Source of the DNA: Labia minor
Taxonomy: Eukaryota > Arthropoda > Insecta > Dermaptera > Spongiphoridae
Direction: 5' to 3'
Length of the DNA stretch: 64,000 nucleotides
Assembly (NCBI GenBank): GCA_963082975.1
Contig: OY720345.1
Location: 27,164,611-27,228,610, forward strand
The notes beneath the pieces were generated by a model. That model did no database searches. It had not been told where the DNA came from and saw only the letters and a list, made by a program, of their open reading frames with translations. The translations under genes and the position numbers were made by a program. Below, one piece after another: positions 33,713-45,947 of this stretch (the stretch's first letter is position 1; each line of letters opens with the position of its first letter).

Positions 33713-35289
33713 GATAGCAACGATTTAATCAGTAAATTCGAGTGTATACATATTTTCATAATAATAAATCAACTGAAGCTTTTCTTCTATGCTTAATTTT
33801 CTATTAATTTATAATAATATAAATAATATAATACATAAAATAAATAAATAAAGATAATAAAATAAAGCTGAAGAAAATTTTAAAATAAATAAATAAATAA
33901 ATTTCCCTGATAAGTTTTCTAATTACTGAAAAAAAAAATATAGTATTATATCTTTCATCTTTCTAAATATTTTCTTCTTTTATTTATGGTTTATCTTTCG
34001 TATAGGGTCGTTCAAATTGGTTTCTAATTCCACTGCCAGATATTAATAATAATAATAATAATTTTATAAAACAATTTAAAATCATTTGTTATTATTATTT
34101 ATTTCTATTATTCTTGTTCATGTTCTTATACTGCCATTGTCCTTCTTATTTGTGTTTGTCAAATATTGGATTTCAATTTTCTAACGTATTTCTCTGATAA
34201 GAATGAGTATTAATGACACAGTGTTTGATTGTCTCGATATGGAGAGGAAAGAAAGTCTGTGATGCTTTTAGTTCTAATAATTTTAATAATAAATATTTTC
34301 ATAAGTTTTAACAAGAAATAGGAATAATATAATAAAGTACTTAATTTTTAATTTTTAGTTATGGTTAAATAAATAATTTAATCTATTTTAAAAATTTAGT
34401 AACAAAATTTTTTATATTTTTTTTTATTATTAACAATCAACAAACAACAATGTACTATTATTATAATAAAAAATAATTGTTGATTTGATAGTGCATTATT
34501 TATGATATTTGTACTTTTTTAAACAAAATAATGCAAAAGTAGTTGCAATTATTAAATAATTGTAGGTATATTTTTTTTTTATTTTAAAAAGAGTTTGCAA
34601 TACAATCTTTTTAAATTAAACTTTAAACTTTAAAGCACTATGTAAGTAAAAATATATTTTTTTTCTATTCTAAATAGAGAAAATTTTTTAAAAAAATGAA
34701 TTTTAAATTGGAAAAATTATATTAAAATAAAACTGTTTTATAATGAATTATATCATAAACATTAATTATGAATAATTTTATCATTTAAAAAGTTAATCTA
34801 AAGAATAATTTATTTTTTTGTATACATTTGAAGAATCTAATTATAGTTATTATTTTAAATACAAGATAAACTTAAAAATTGAAATGTAAATTTAAATAAT
34901 GATGAAATAAGAAATAATCATGTTGATTTAATTTGAATAAAAATTAACAATCAATTACAAATGTTATTTGATATTATATTACTCAAATTTAATATTTAAA
35001 TATTTTACCATTTGAATATATATATATATATAAAATAATTATATACTATTTATTTATTTAGCAACCTTTCAATTATCAAATTCAAAAAAAAATCTGTAAC
35101 ATCAAATCATTATTAATAAAATAATACTTTATTTTAAAATAAGAAGTATAATTCTTCTCAATTAACTATAAAGAAATATTTAATTAATTTAGGATTGACA
35201 TTGAATATATTAATATTTTTAAAATAATAACTCATAAAACTTTAGAATTAGAATTTTTGAAATATATATATAAATATATGTTGGTTTAG
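33713..35289. other. AT-rich intergenic sequence
   Basis: No supported gene or element; mostly A/T runs with a short TAATAA array near 34045. Confidence 0.6.
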
Positions 35290-35450
35290 ATTTCCGTGAA
35301 TGTTATTATTATTATTACTATCAGATTTATCAGGGATATAATCACGTATTTTTGTGAGATTGTTTTCTCGACATTTCGGCACCCATTTTGGCGACATTTT
35401 CCCAAAAATATAACGTCGAGAAAACAATCTCACAAAATAAATCTGATAGT

Positions 35451-35455
<5 letters not shown>
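35290..35455. repeat. Inverted-repeat element with GTCGAGAAAACAATC arms (family G, copy 1)
   Basis: Left arm ATCAGATTTATC...GTGAGATTGTTTTCTCGAC (about 35317-35375) and right arm GTCGAGAAAACAATCTCAC...AAATCTGATAGTA (35413-35452) are inverted, around a CATTTCGGCACCCATTTTGG loop. Related to the larger copy at 45948-46211. The shadow open frames here are not genes. Confidence 0.65.
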
Positions 35456-35494
<39 letters not shown>

Positions 35495-35708
35495 CGTTTT
35501 TATTGTGAGATTTGAATCTTGGAATTTCCACGCCCATTTTAGCACAATTTTCTAGAGTTATTTAGGAGGCAATTTTTGGTCTGGGTGACCAAATCTTGGT
35601 ATTTTGGGTTGAATGGATGGATGATCTTTGAAAAACGTTATCTTGTTGTGGTCAAGCCGTGGTATGAACCAGATGTGTATTAGTGCCAGAGCTGAAAATT
35701 CTTTAGAG

Positions 35709-36187
35709 CAGAGGTCCCCAAACTTTTTTTGTGTCGTTGACCCCTTGCCATATTTTTCGGTTTTGGGTAGACCCCCTACTTAACCTGAAATTGATTATTT
35801 GTAAAAAAAAAATTTTTTTAAGACATATTGAAAAAATCGAAAATGTTTAAGTTCCAAATCGGAAAAAAATATTTTATCTTTTTTTTTTAGTGCCATATTG
35901 AATTTTAAGATAATATACAATGTAAGTGAATAGGTACTACTTCCCAAACTTATTTAGCCAAGCGCCCCCTTGGAAATTAACTTTTTTTAATTTTAATAAC
36001 AATTAAACAGAAAGATAAATGTACTTATTTGCAAAATATTATATATAAAGGTGTAAATTAGAAAAATTGAATTTATGTATCTATTTATTTATCTCAGAAT
36101 AGAAAAATATTATATAAGTAATTTTCCATAAATGCACCTGTGGCCATCACCGCTGGATCGCTCCAGCGCTTTCTTTGAAAATCACTG
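35709..36187. mobile_element. hAT non-autonomous element
   Basis: CAGAGGTCCCCAAACTTTTT at the left and TTTCTTTGAAAATCACTG at the right, flanked by CTTTAGAG and TTTTAGAG (7 of 8 matches). Inside is a second hAT-like start (CTTCCCAAACTTATTTAGCC at about 35942). No transposase. Confidence 0.7.
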
Positions 36188-36980
36188 TTTTAGAGCGCAG
36201 TAAACCTAAAACCCAGCCATTCAACTAAAATAGCAAAATTGACACAATCCAAGACCCAGAATCCCAAAAATTCTCTCCTAAAAAATACAATTGGCGCTTC
36301 AACGTCGAGACTGTACATATATAATATATATGTTTGAAAACAAAAAACAAGACTATCCAATGAAAGAAATAACAATCTCTTAGATAATTTTTTTTTCAAA
36401 GATATATTAATTTGTTAAAAAATGAAATCAAACATAACACAAATATTCATTTATTTTAAAAACAAAGATAAAAGTTATCACAGAGAAATGATGATTAAAT
36501 TGATGTTCCACTTGGGGGAAATGCCTATACCTGGTAGGGTTCGTATATCCTTTAACAAAAACTCATAAACCAATAAGAGCAGCATTCTCTGAGTAGATAT
36601 CAAATACCCTCAAATGTCAAAGGGGGATATGATCTGTTTGATTTCAAGCCAAAAGCTCTTCATAATATTCTCTGTTGATTATCTATTACTAATGATAATA
36701 ATCATAATATAATAATAATAATAATAACAATTATTATTATTATTATTATATTCGTGTATGTAATGAATTGAAGGGATTCATGATGATAGATGTATTGTGA
36801 GTTTGATAATCGCGTGGGTGAAATTCTAATACAAAGATGATAATAATTAATACCTTAATACTTCTATACAAACTGGTAGATTTTCAATGTTTCATTTTCA
36901 AAAAAATCTCTATCTAATGTTAGTTATCATTGTTAATGCAAATACATATTTCAAATTCAATGCATTTTTTTTAATTACAT

Positions 36981-37739
36981 CATAGGTTCCCAAACTTATT
37001 TTTGTGTCGTAGACCACTTGCCATGTTTTTTAAATTGATTTTTTTGTAAAAAAATTTTTACCTTTTTTAGAGTCTTATTGAAAATTAGCTGGAATGTCTC
37101 CACTCGACTATCTCGCAATTTGAATTGGATTAAATAACATAATATATTATATTTAAATTAAATTATAAATTATAAATAATAAATATTAAACCAGCGCATG
37201 TTTGGCTTTTTGTTGATGGTACCAGGTCACGTGTTGGCGCGTGAGATTTGCAGTGTTAAAAAATTAATTCTGGTACTTTCAGCTAATCAATCAAGCTTAA
37301 ATTCTATATATAGCAATTTTATACAATTATCAAACATAAATCTTTATTTTTACGGTCATTTTAGAGGAAAAAAAATCAAAACGTTGAAAGTAATGACCTT
37401 CTTCCGGTTGAGCTACATTTCTCAAAAGTTGATAGAAAACTATGAATTTTGAATAATGCCCATGTACCAAATTTCATCATTCTAGCTCAAACCGTTTCTC
37501 TTACGAGATAGTAAAAAATCAAAAATGTTTTTAAAAACCATATCGGAAAAACAATTTATCTTTTTTTGAATTGAATTGAAATATAAGATAGTTTAATGTA
37601 AGTAAATAGGCTTGAGATCCACTATTGTAGACCCCCATTTTCATTTCATGGATCCCAAAATATTTTATTCGCTGCCGTAGACCCCTTGTAGGTTGCCATA
37701 GACCCCTGGGGTCGATATAGACCACTTTGGGAACCTCTG
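36981..37739. mobile_element. hAT non-autonomous element carrying a nested family A copy
   Basis: Ends CATAGGTTCCCAAACTT and TTTGGGAACCTCTG with flanks AATTACAT and AATTACAC (7 of 8). Several TAGACCCC/GTAGACC repeats lie close to both ends. It belongs to the same family as 35709-36187. A family A repeat has inserted at 37090-37515. Confidence 0.8.
37090..37515 (-). repeat. Family A dispersed repeat inside a hAT element
   Basis: Minus orientation: CTGGAATGTCTCCACTCGAC on the left, TTACGAGATAGTAAAAAA on the right; the microsatellite middle is deleted. Because the hAT flank sequence resumes after it (compare TTGAAAA...AAAATGTTT in the sister element), its borders show the true ends of family A. 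Confidence 0.8.
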
Positions 37740-37747
37740 AATTACAC

Positions 37748-39103
37748 GATGAAAAACCTTCTGAAAATTATTATAAAATAACAGAAAAAAAATTTGGATT
37801 TGCAAAACCAATATTTGAACGACCATCAATTTGTCTCAAATTTAATAATACTAGTATCGGATATCTTTAAAAGATTCTCTCACTAAATTTTATTTCTCCA
37901 ATGATTTTATGAATTATTAAAAGGACAAGAATTTTAAATTTCAAAAGACACCGATTTCATTGCTTTATAAATAATTTAATATTCATTCTATAAAAAGAAA
38001 GAATTTTTAAATAAAATTTCACTTCGATGAATTTTCTTTAATTTAATTTTTTTTTTGTGAATTCACAAATGAATTAGTGAAGGAGGAGATGTTATCAAAA
38101 TGTTCAAAAATAGACATCAACAATTTTATTTTATTTTCTCTTTTTTTAGAAAATAACGGATAATTTCTATTTTAAAATTATTTTTCAACTTTATTAATTT
38201 TAATAATTTATAAAAAGAAATTAAAATAGATCAATTTTTAATACGTATATTTTCAATTAATTTGATTATACAATTCGAGATAAATTTAGGCAATAATTAA
38301 GAAATGCTTAAAAATTTTATTTCAAAGAGAAACATGTGATGTGAGATGGCTTTAAAAATTAGCATCTTTTACTCATATAGAATAAAATAAGTCAATAATT
38401 AAATATAGAAACCCTTCATTATTTTTAAATATCTTATATGTATAGATAAAAATTATTTTTAAACGTAACACAATTTTATCTAATTATTAAAAATATAATT
38501 CAAAATATTAAATTGTTAACGTACTTCATTGATTAATGATGTGCAGATGCTTGTTTTATAAAAAATGAATTAAAATTATGTTTGAAATTATTCATATTAT
38601 TTATATTTATATTTTAAGATAAAATCCAATTTTCGAAGATTTGCTTTACATTTTGATAAATAAATAAAAATGTAATTGTTAATATGTATGCATATATTAT
38701 TAATTTTGTTTAATTTATTATATAAAAAGTGCTTAATTAATATTAATTGTACAAGTTAGGGAATAAAATTATTTAAGGGGTAGAAGAGAATAAGAGAATG
38801 CGTTCTATTTCTGATGTAAGGTAAGATGCATAACTCGCAGGGGCTTCTATGAAACGTAATTAAATTCATGAATGAAAATTAATTATCAACCTCGTTATTA
38901 GAATAATTGTAAACGAAATAAAAATAAATAAAAAAAAAATAATAAAAATATTTGTTTTTATAAATATTTATTTATTTAGTTTTCATAAATATTAAAAATA
39001 AATTTAGATGATCTTATTAAAAAATTAATATTTATTATATATATATATATATATATATATCATTTGTTTATATTAATATATATTATAGATAAATATATGG
39101 AGG
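37748..39103. other. AT-rich intergenic sequence
   Basis: No supported feature except an AT microsatellite near 39038-39060. Confidence 0.6.
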
Positions 39104-39380
39104 CAGCTAGCCGAGAGTGTAGCATAACAATTTTCTACACAAGAAGTCGGCGTTCGATTCCAACTAAGAACAAATTTTTCTAATAAAATTTAATTTAACA
39201 ACAGCTGCCTCCGGCTCCAGTAACTGTCAGTTCCTGGTTCTATACATGCGGAAGGCAACGGGAAACCACCGCAATAACATTCCCAAGAAAAATCATCATG
39301 GCTGGGCAGCTTCTAAGGCTATCCTAGTCATGATGTTAGCCAAACTCCGAAAGGGAGACGGCACCTTAAGAAGAAGATAG
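39104..39380 (+). repeat. tRNA-derived SINE with a conserved-looking core
   Basis: The head has box-A-like TAGCCGAGAGTG and box-B-like GCGTTCGATTCC. The body has GGAAGGCAACGGGAAACCAC followed by CGCAATAACATTCCC and AAATCATCATGGCTGGGC, then CCGAAAGGGAGACGG, and ends in an AAGAAGAAGATAGATA tail. The GGCAACGGGAAACCACCGCA core is much less degraded than its surroundings. I cannot name the SINE superfamily. Confidence 0.6.
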
Positions 39381-40255
39381 ATAAATATTAATAAACAAAT
39401 AAATATTATAAAATTTTATAATATAATAATATAATATATCAAATAATATTATAATATTATAAATATTCATATAAAATATAGTAAATCAAAATTACAAAGA
39501 AGCATATATTTTTTTAATTTTACTTTTATTGTCTAATGAGACCTAAAATTATTTTAACCAACATTGGCTATTTATTATTTAGAATAATATAGTTCTTTTA
39601 ATAAATAAAAATTAATTATAAAATTAAAAAAAAATATTTATAATAAATAAGCAAGAGATGCAATTAGGATTTTTTCATGCACTTTTCGCAGGAATTGGGT
39701 CAATAATTAGTCAATGAGGTCTTTTATGTTTTGCTTAATGAAATATAGGGCGCCCCACTATATATAGGGGAGAGTGGTGATACTTGATCCTGGGTAATAC
39801 TTGATCCCCATTGAAATTTCCCGTCTTAGAACGTTTTGTCGCCGTTTTGTTGGCATCACTCGGTGGTAGTGTTGTTTATTTATCGAATCCGTGTAATGGT
39901 AGCCGCTTGAGTTGATGACATAGACCAATAATATATATATTCTTTCAACTGCTACCTCAATGTTTTTTTTCAACTTAAAGGGAAGTCATATTATTTTCTT
40001 GTGTTATATGATAAGAATTGGTTGATACATTTAAATTGCACCTTTTATTGACTATTTAAAATGACATAGCTTTTTCGTACAGACTCACTTTTTTGACATT
40101 TTCCAATTTATTAATTTTTTATGTTAAGTGGGGGATAGTTGATCCCTTAGCGTTAAGTGATACTTGATCCTGGGATCAAGTATCACCCACCACGAGATTC
40201 TCCTTTTAAGAAGGCAATTTTGATAATTATTATTGTTGTATTATTTATATATTAA

Positions 40256-40427
40256 CACACTATGAGCGGGGCGGGTATTTATATTTATTAGTTATCGTTT
40301 TAAATAAGTAATTTTAAGTGACATAAGGGAAAATATATATTATCACATTATGAGCGGCTAGCGTCCGCCCCGCTTATAAGTGGCAGTCCCCGCAACGGGT
40401 ACAAATACCCGCCCCGCTCATAGTGTC
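40256..40427. mobile_element. piggyBac-type MITE, 172 bp, TTAA-flanked, nested in the pogo element
   Basis: TTAA is present at 40252-40255 and 40428-40431. Ends CACACTATGAGCGGGGCGGG and CCCGCCCCGCTCATAGTG match the 23980-24177 copy. The arm between carries CGGGTACAAATACCCG. It inserted into the pogo element, so it moved later. Confidence 0.85.
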
Positions 40428-40495
40428 TTAATACCAGTACCTATTGTTTTAGATGGGACGTAGGTATAAACGAATGATTTGACTGCTTTTCCAGG

Positions 40496-41185
40496 CTACA
40501 AAGAGCGCCAGGTTTTTACCAGCATTCAGGAGAAAGAACTGGGCAAGTTTTTGGAAGATATGGCAAAAATGTACTACGGCATGACTGTGCTTCAATTTAG
40601 ACAATTAGCTTACGCATATGCATCAAAAAATAAGTTGATATACCCTCCTTCTTGGGATAAGAACAAGGAAGAAGGAAGAGATTCGTATAGGGGCTTCGTT
40701 GAAAGAAATGGGACCTTATTACTGAGAACACCGGAAGCTACTAGTTTAGCTAGAAGCACAGCATTTAATAGAACCAACGTGAAGGAATTTTTTGGAAAAC
40801 TCAAAGATGTTTTTATACGATTTCAAATTCCCCCCGAGCGCGTCTGGAGTATAGATGAGACGGGATTGACAACGGTTCATAAGCCGACCAAAATACTAGC
40901 AACGAAAGGTTGTAAGCAAGTCGGCAAAATAACATCAGCTGAACGTGGCGAACTTGTTACAGTGTGCGCTGCCATAAATGCTGCGGGTGGGCACAATCCG
41001 CCATTCTTAATTTTCCCAAGAAAGAATTGGCAGAACAATTTCTTAAAGGCTCACCTCCAGGTAGTGATGGATCTGCTTATGCAACTGGTTGGATGACAAG
41101 CGACGTTTTCCCGAAATTTTTAGAGCATTTTGTTCATTTTGCAAGTCCTACTCAGGATTTTAATATTCAGGGACGGGATACTTGA
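40496..41185 (+). pseudogene. pogo/Tigger-type transposase remnant (CENP-B-like HTH to first DDE Asp)
   Basis: The frame from about 40496 reads GYKERQVFTSIQEKELGKFL, then the CENP-B-type second DNA-binding helix region, RTPEATSLARSTAFNRTNVK and the first catalytic block VWSIDETGLTTVH. Near 41045 the frame shifts to one reading GSPPGSDGSAYATGWMTSDV and breaks at about 41170 before the second catalytic Asp. The N-terminal psq-type HTH is missing: an ATG-GGACGTAGG start at 40453 runs into a stop after nine codons, and TTTTCCAG at 40487-40494 could be a splice acceptor. Not functional. Confidence 0.8.
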
Positions 41186-41924
41186 TCCCCGGGAACAAGT
41201 ATCCCACTCCAAGGGATCAAGTATCCCTCATATGAGGGATACTTGATCCTTGGGAGTACATTACAATAAACATCACTTTTTTCGTAATCGTGAAAGTTAT
41301 TGGTTACAAACCTGGTGCCAAATGGAATGTAAGGAACCATGTCATCAACTCATTCAAACAGAATTTCAAATTCACGAATATAGCCCGAAATATATGAAAA
41401 AAACCAAAGTGGGGATCAAGTATCACCACTCTCCCCTATATATATATAATATATATCAAATGTTAGGACTAAAAATTAACCTCCATATTTATTTAACTTT
41501 CTTCAAAGTTTCAGTGCGATTTAAGTAAATTTTTATAGCTACAACTAATTATCAATTACTTAAAACAATATACCCAATTTATATAGTATACATTTGTAAT
41601 ACAACAAAAGTATGCACAGGGAGGGGGCAGGCACTTAATATATTATCTATATATAAAGAGTACTTTCTTTCTTTCATTTCTCCTCTCTCTAGTCAAAATA
41701 TTGTGACATTATAAAGTTATTTAGCCAAATGTTAACTAACATCTCCTCGTGATTCACCTAATTTCTTCTTTAATATTTCAATAATTGTTTTGTTTTGTTG
41801 TAAAATATACAATATCATTGTTTTTCTGAACAAGTATAGCAAAAAATTCAAGTATACCTTCAAACAAATGAATTAAAATCGCATTTTGTTGAAAACCTTT
41901 TATTTTTTCTTAAATTCTTGTAGT

Positions 41925-42413
41925 AAAAAAATTTAATTATTCCAATAGCGCAGTATTGACAACATGTTGGTTGATTGTTGATACTCATGGTAATTTGGAC
42001 CCCGAATACAATCATGTTTTACTTTCCTGGGTGCATTACATATTCCTGCCACTCGCCAGATGAGAGTTTGTTTGAAAAGTCTATTGAAATTGAATCTATT
42101 CATCTGATGATCCAGTCTTAATGCATTTAGCACCACTTAAAATGACCCCGTCAATATGCAGGTGTCAGCACAATTTATTGGTAAAGAAACCACCCATATG
42201 AAATTGTCTGGACAACGTTAGAACGTGATATTGCGTGGGTTTTAATTCGGTGGATTGAAGATTCAATTTCACCCACCCGCTTTTTGACCAGGTTACCTTC
42301 TTGCTCGCTTCACAGTCTGAAGTTATAGTTGACTATACACTCTCCTGTCTGTGGCTTAAATCATTCTCCATGCATGTGAAACAATTAACAACACTTGGGG
42401 TATACTCTTTTTT
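41925..42413. other. Moderate-complexity interval, unassigned
   Basis: About 490 bp less AT-rich than the surroundings (for example GGACCCCGAATACAATCATG). Broken open frames on both strands, the longest 67 codons. Possibly a decayed transposon coding region; I cannot place it. Confidence 0.3.
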
Positions 42414-42922
42414 ACTAAAATGTCTGTCTGTCTGTCTCTCTCTCTCTCTGTGTGTGTGTATGTATGTAGACAAGATTACGCAAAAACGGTTTGAGCTAGA
42501 ATAATGAAATTTGGTACACGGGTATTATTCAAAATTCGTAGTTTTCAAAATGTTGAGAAATTTAGCTCTCTCGGAAGAGGGTCATTACCTACCACGTTTT
42601 CAATTTTTTTCCTCTAAACTGATCGTAAAAATAAAGATATATATTTTATGGTTTTTCACATGATTAAAAATTTTATAAAACTGCTGTATATAGAATTTCA
42701 GCTTGATTGAATCGCTGAAAGTACTAGAATTAATTTTTTAACACGTTGACTGGCAATCACACGCCAGCACGTGACGTAGTGCCATCAGCAAAGAGCCAAA
42801 CACGCGCTAGTTTAATATATATTTATTAATTTTAATTTATAATTTATTAAATTTAATTTAAATATAATATATGTTAATTATTCCCATTCAAATTTGCGAG
42901 AAAGTCGAGTGGAGACAGTCCA
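42414..42922 (+). repeat. Family A dispersed repeat, left-truncated
   Basis: Starts within the TGTC/TCTC microsatellite and ends AGTCGAGTGGAGACAGTCC. Contains GTTGACTGGCAATCACACGC. Confidence 0.8.
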
Positions 42923-43336
42923 AATTTTTCTTGTCTTCCAAGAATTATTTCTAGTATGAATTCATCTAATGGTAAAAACACAACCTCACCTCATAGACTT
43001 CTGTCTAATCTTCGATTATACTATTTTGAAAGTAGAGAATAGACCAATTTATCTCTGTATCCTCACAAATTTCTCATCATTTGATGTTCTGCTAAATGTA
43101 TTCGTGTTGTCGACCTATTTCTTTAAAGAATTTCAAATGCTATTAAAGATATCTTATTTCTTTTAAAATATATTTTATAAATATGATTATTAAATTAATT
43201 ATAATTAAATATTTTAAAACTAATTTAAATATTATATATTATTAGAAAATATAGTAAATAAATATATACATTATAATAATTCTTGGAATTTGTAGATATT
43301 TAAATTATTAAAGCTTTGGTGGTTGTTTTTATTTAT

Positions 43337-43578
43337 AACGGAATTTTGTAAATTAAACCACATATTGATATTTGTTATTGTAAATTTATTCAAAAAATAC
43401 AAACATATACACAACGTTTCGATTGCAGAAGTAGCATTGTTGATATTTGTTATTGTAAATTTATTCAAAAAATACAAACATATACACAACGTTTCGATTG
43501 CAGAAGTAGCATTGTATTTTTTGAATAAATTTACAATAACAAATATCAATATGTGGTTTAATTTACAAAATTCCGTTA
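43337..43578. repeat. Inverted repeat with tandem 75-bp duplication and GAAACGTTG box
   Basis: Outer arms TAACGGAATTTTGTAAATTA (43337) and its complement ending 43578 are over 60 bp long. A 75-bp unit is repeated in tandem at 43366-43440 and 43441-43515 with almost no difference; each unit ends in CAACGTTTCGATTGCAGAAG. On the minus strand this reads CTTCTGCAATCGAAACGTTG, a GAAAC-type box as at the end of hammerhead-bearing Penelope-like elements. No coding content. Confidence 0.65.
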
Positions 43579-44152
43579 TAATTCTTGGAATTGTTAGAAT
43601 AAATATAATGACGTATATAAAAGGGCAGCACCAGATAAACCAAGTGGAGCTTAGATAAATTTTTGTATTATACCAATAATAAATTTCTTGGTCTTTGTAT
43701 ATTGATTTAGTATCTATGTACAAATATATGTAATTATAAAATAAAAATATCTCAGCCCAGCGAATTAATTAATTTTCTTGTACAGACAAGCAATATTCTT
43801 AAAAAAGTATACCCAATTTGTAATGTATAAATTGCTTAAATTAACGAACACCAATTGTACCAATAATATATAATTGAAATCACTTTTTGCTTAGATGAAC
43901 ACATTTTTTTTTGATTATTTGTCAATTTCTTATTATTTTTTCTTCATTCTTTCATATCTCCAATTGATAATTATTATTTTTTTCATTTCTTGTTTAATTT
44001 ATATTATTTTTTTAAAAAATAATTATATTATATTTCTTATTTATTACAATATTTATTATTAAAACTTGAATGATACTATCCGTTCTTTATTTTCAAGATT
44101 GTATATAACAATAAAGAGAATCCCATTAATTTTTTATATATTAAAAAAATTG

Positions 44153-44611
44153 TAATTATTCAAGTAAACGCATTTTCGTGGATTTGGATAATACTTTACC
44201 AGTGGGTTCCTTTTACAACTCCAAATAAACTTTTCTTATGAAATTTCTTCTAGTTTACGAGATAAAAATTATAAAAATTTGCATATAAATCCATTGATAT
44301 TCTATTTAGCTAGCATATTTTATCCATTTGGCCACCAGAGGGCGCACTAATTTTCGGTTCTTATAAGAACCGAAAATTAGTGAATAAGAGAATAATTAGT
44401 GAATTAGTCAATAAAACATTACTTAATGGCACATTTCAACGTTCATAACTAATATGTCAAACTTAAAAAATCTTTATTTTAATAATTTTTATCTCGTAAA
44501 CTAGAAGAGGCCTGGAAAAATTTCATAAGAAAAGTTTATTTGGATTTGAAAAAGGAACCCACTGGTAAAGTATTATCCAAATCCACGAAAATGCGTTTAC
44601 TAGAATAATTA
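44153..44611. mobile_element. Family E MITE with terminal inverted repeats of about 120 bp
   Basis: Left arm TAAACGCATTTTCGTGGATT...ACCAGTGGGTTCCTTTT and right arm AAAAGGAACCCACTGGTAAAG...CGAAAATGCGTTTAC pair over more than 100 bp. The centre has a perfect palindrome around TTTTCGGTTCTTATAAGAACC. No transposase. Sister element at 49158-50870. Confidence 0.75.
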
Positions 44612-44654
44612 CCAAAATATTTTATTGATAATGATAAATCTCCCTCTATATCTA

Positions 44655-44925
44655 CAAAGGTTTTTGTCTGTACATTGCTCACAATTTAAAATTTTTTTGC
44701 ATAACTTCACGTTTCATGACCTACAAAAAGGATTTTAGAATTTTTCATGTATGTCTGTCTGTATTTTTGTCTTTTCCGAAAATTGTGAAATTATAGGTAA
44801 ATTGAAAATTGGCTAAACCGATTACTATAAAATTAAATTACAATATTCTTTTACGAACATAGACTATAAACTATATCGATATCTAATCAATAACCGCCGA
44901 AATTAATTTTTAAAAATTTATTTAA
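44655..44925 (+). repeat. Family D dispersed repeat, copy 2
   Basis: Matches 18862-19140: GTCTGTACATTGCTCACAAT, TTAGAATTTTTCATGTATG, TGTCTGTCTG tract, GGCTAAACCGATTACTATAA. Confidence 0.7.
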
Positions 44926-45947
44926 TAATCCATCCATGTTATTCATTTAAAGGCTCTCTCGTGAAAATAACCCGGAAATAACTTCATACAATAATAAAAA
45001 CTTTTTTGGAAAGCTAAATCAACAAATATAGAATTCGAACTATTGTTACACATCTTTACTTTATTTTAAATTTTTTTTTTTTAATATTTATTAATTTCGA
45101 ATTTGACTCATAATCTATATATATGTACTATATAAGACTCAATTTCCACTCTTACACGCTCATCATGAAATCTCAAAAACCACAGAACGAATTGCAATAA
45201 AATTTGGAACATGTTAAAATTAAATTAAAAATTAAAAAACAAAAATTAACTTTTGAAATAGTCAAATTTATTTATTTTAATTATTCTAAGAATGAAATTC
45301 TTTATGTTAATGAAAGTAATTATCAACATAAAACTTGACTTTTACTAATTTAAATAGTTTTTTATCATAAAAATATTAAACTGCAGAAAAATACGGGTAG
45401 TCATTATATAATTATTCAATGGTTATTAATATTATTTATTAATTTTAATATTTATTATATATTTAGTAAATTTGTAAAAAAACATTTGTGATAATTGATC
45501 TATCTACGTTGAAATTGTTAAAAATATGAATTCTAATATCCACATGGTTTATACTTGTATATTACTAAATGATCCTCTCTATGTGGTTCATTTATACACC
45601 TACTCAGTTAATTAAACATAGCTTTTTATAAATTATCAATAAAATTATAATGCTTTATCCCCAAAAATGTATTAAAAATTTGCAAAACAAAAAAAACAAC
45701 CAAACAACAATATTAACAATTTATTTTAAATGGCTAGAAGTAAAATAAAACCTCAATTTTGATGGTATTATGTTTAGGACTCATCAAGCATCCCACATAT
45801 AATTATAAATTAAATAAAAATTTAAAATATTTTTAAATTCAACTGTCGTTGGATTCTCTCTTAAATATAAATTTTTAAATCTCTCCAAATATGATCATCT
45901 TTTATTTTTAATAATAATATATATATAATATATATATATTTATTAAT
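44926..45947. other. AT-rich sequence
   Basis: Contains one more stretch with AGAACGAATTGCAATAAAAT (about 45184), a weak relative of the shared repeat core. Otherwise nothing seen. Confidence 0.55.

Larger units (their letters stand above)
39767..41436 (+). mobile_element. pogo-like DNA transposon, internally damaged
   Basis: Ends GGGGAGAGTGGTGATACTTG and CAAGTATCACCACTCTCCCC are perfect inverted repeats flanked by TATATA. A plus-strand transposase remnant lies inside. The motif GATACTTGATCC, in either direction and with small changes, recurs about eight times (near 39779, 39797, 40159, 40173, 41176, 41210, 41236, 41412), so the transposase-binding unit may be iterated. A piggyBac-type MITE sits in its 5' part. 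Confidence 0.85.

Noticed and set aside
39758..39973. Minus-strand 71-aa ORF at the left end of the pogo element
   Set aside because: Lies over the terminal inverted repeat and has no similarity to transposase.
43271..43723. CRISPR-like array from the 75-bp direct repeats
   Set aside because: Only two adjacent units without spacers, in a eukaryotic palindromic element.
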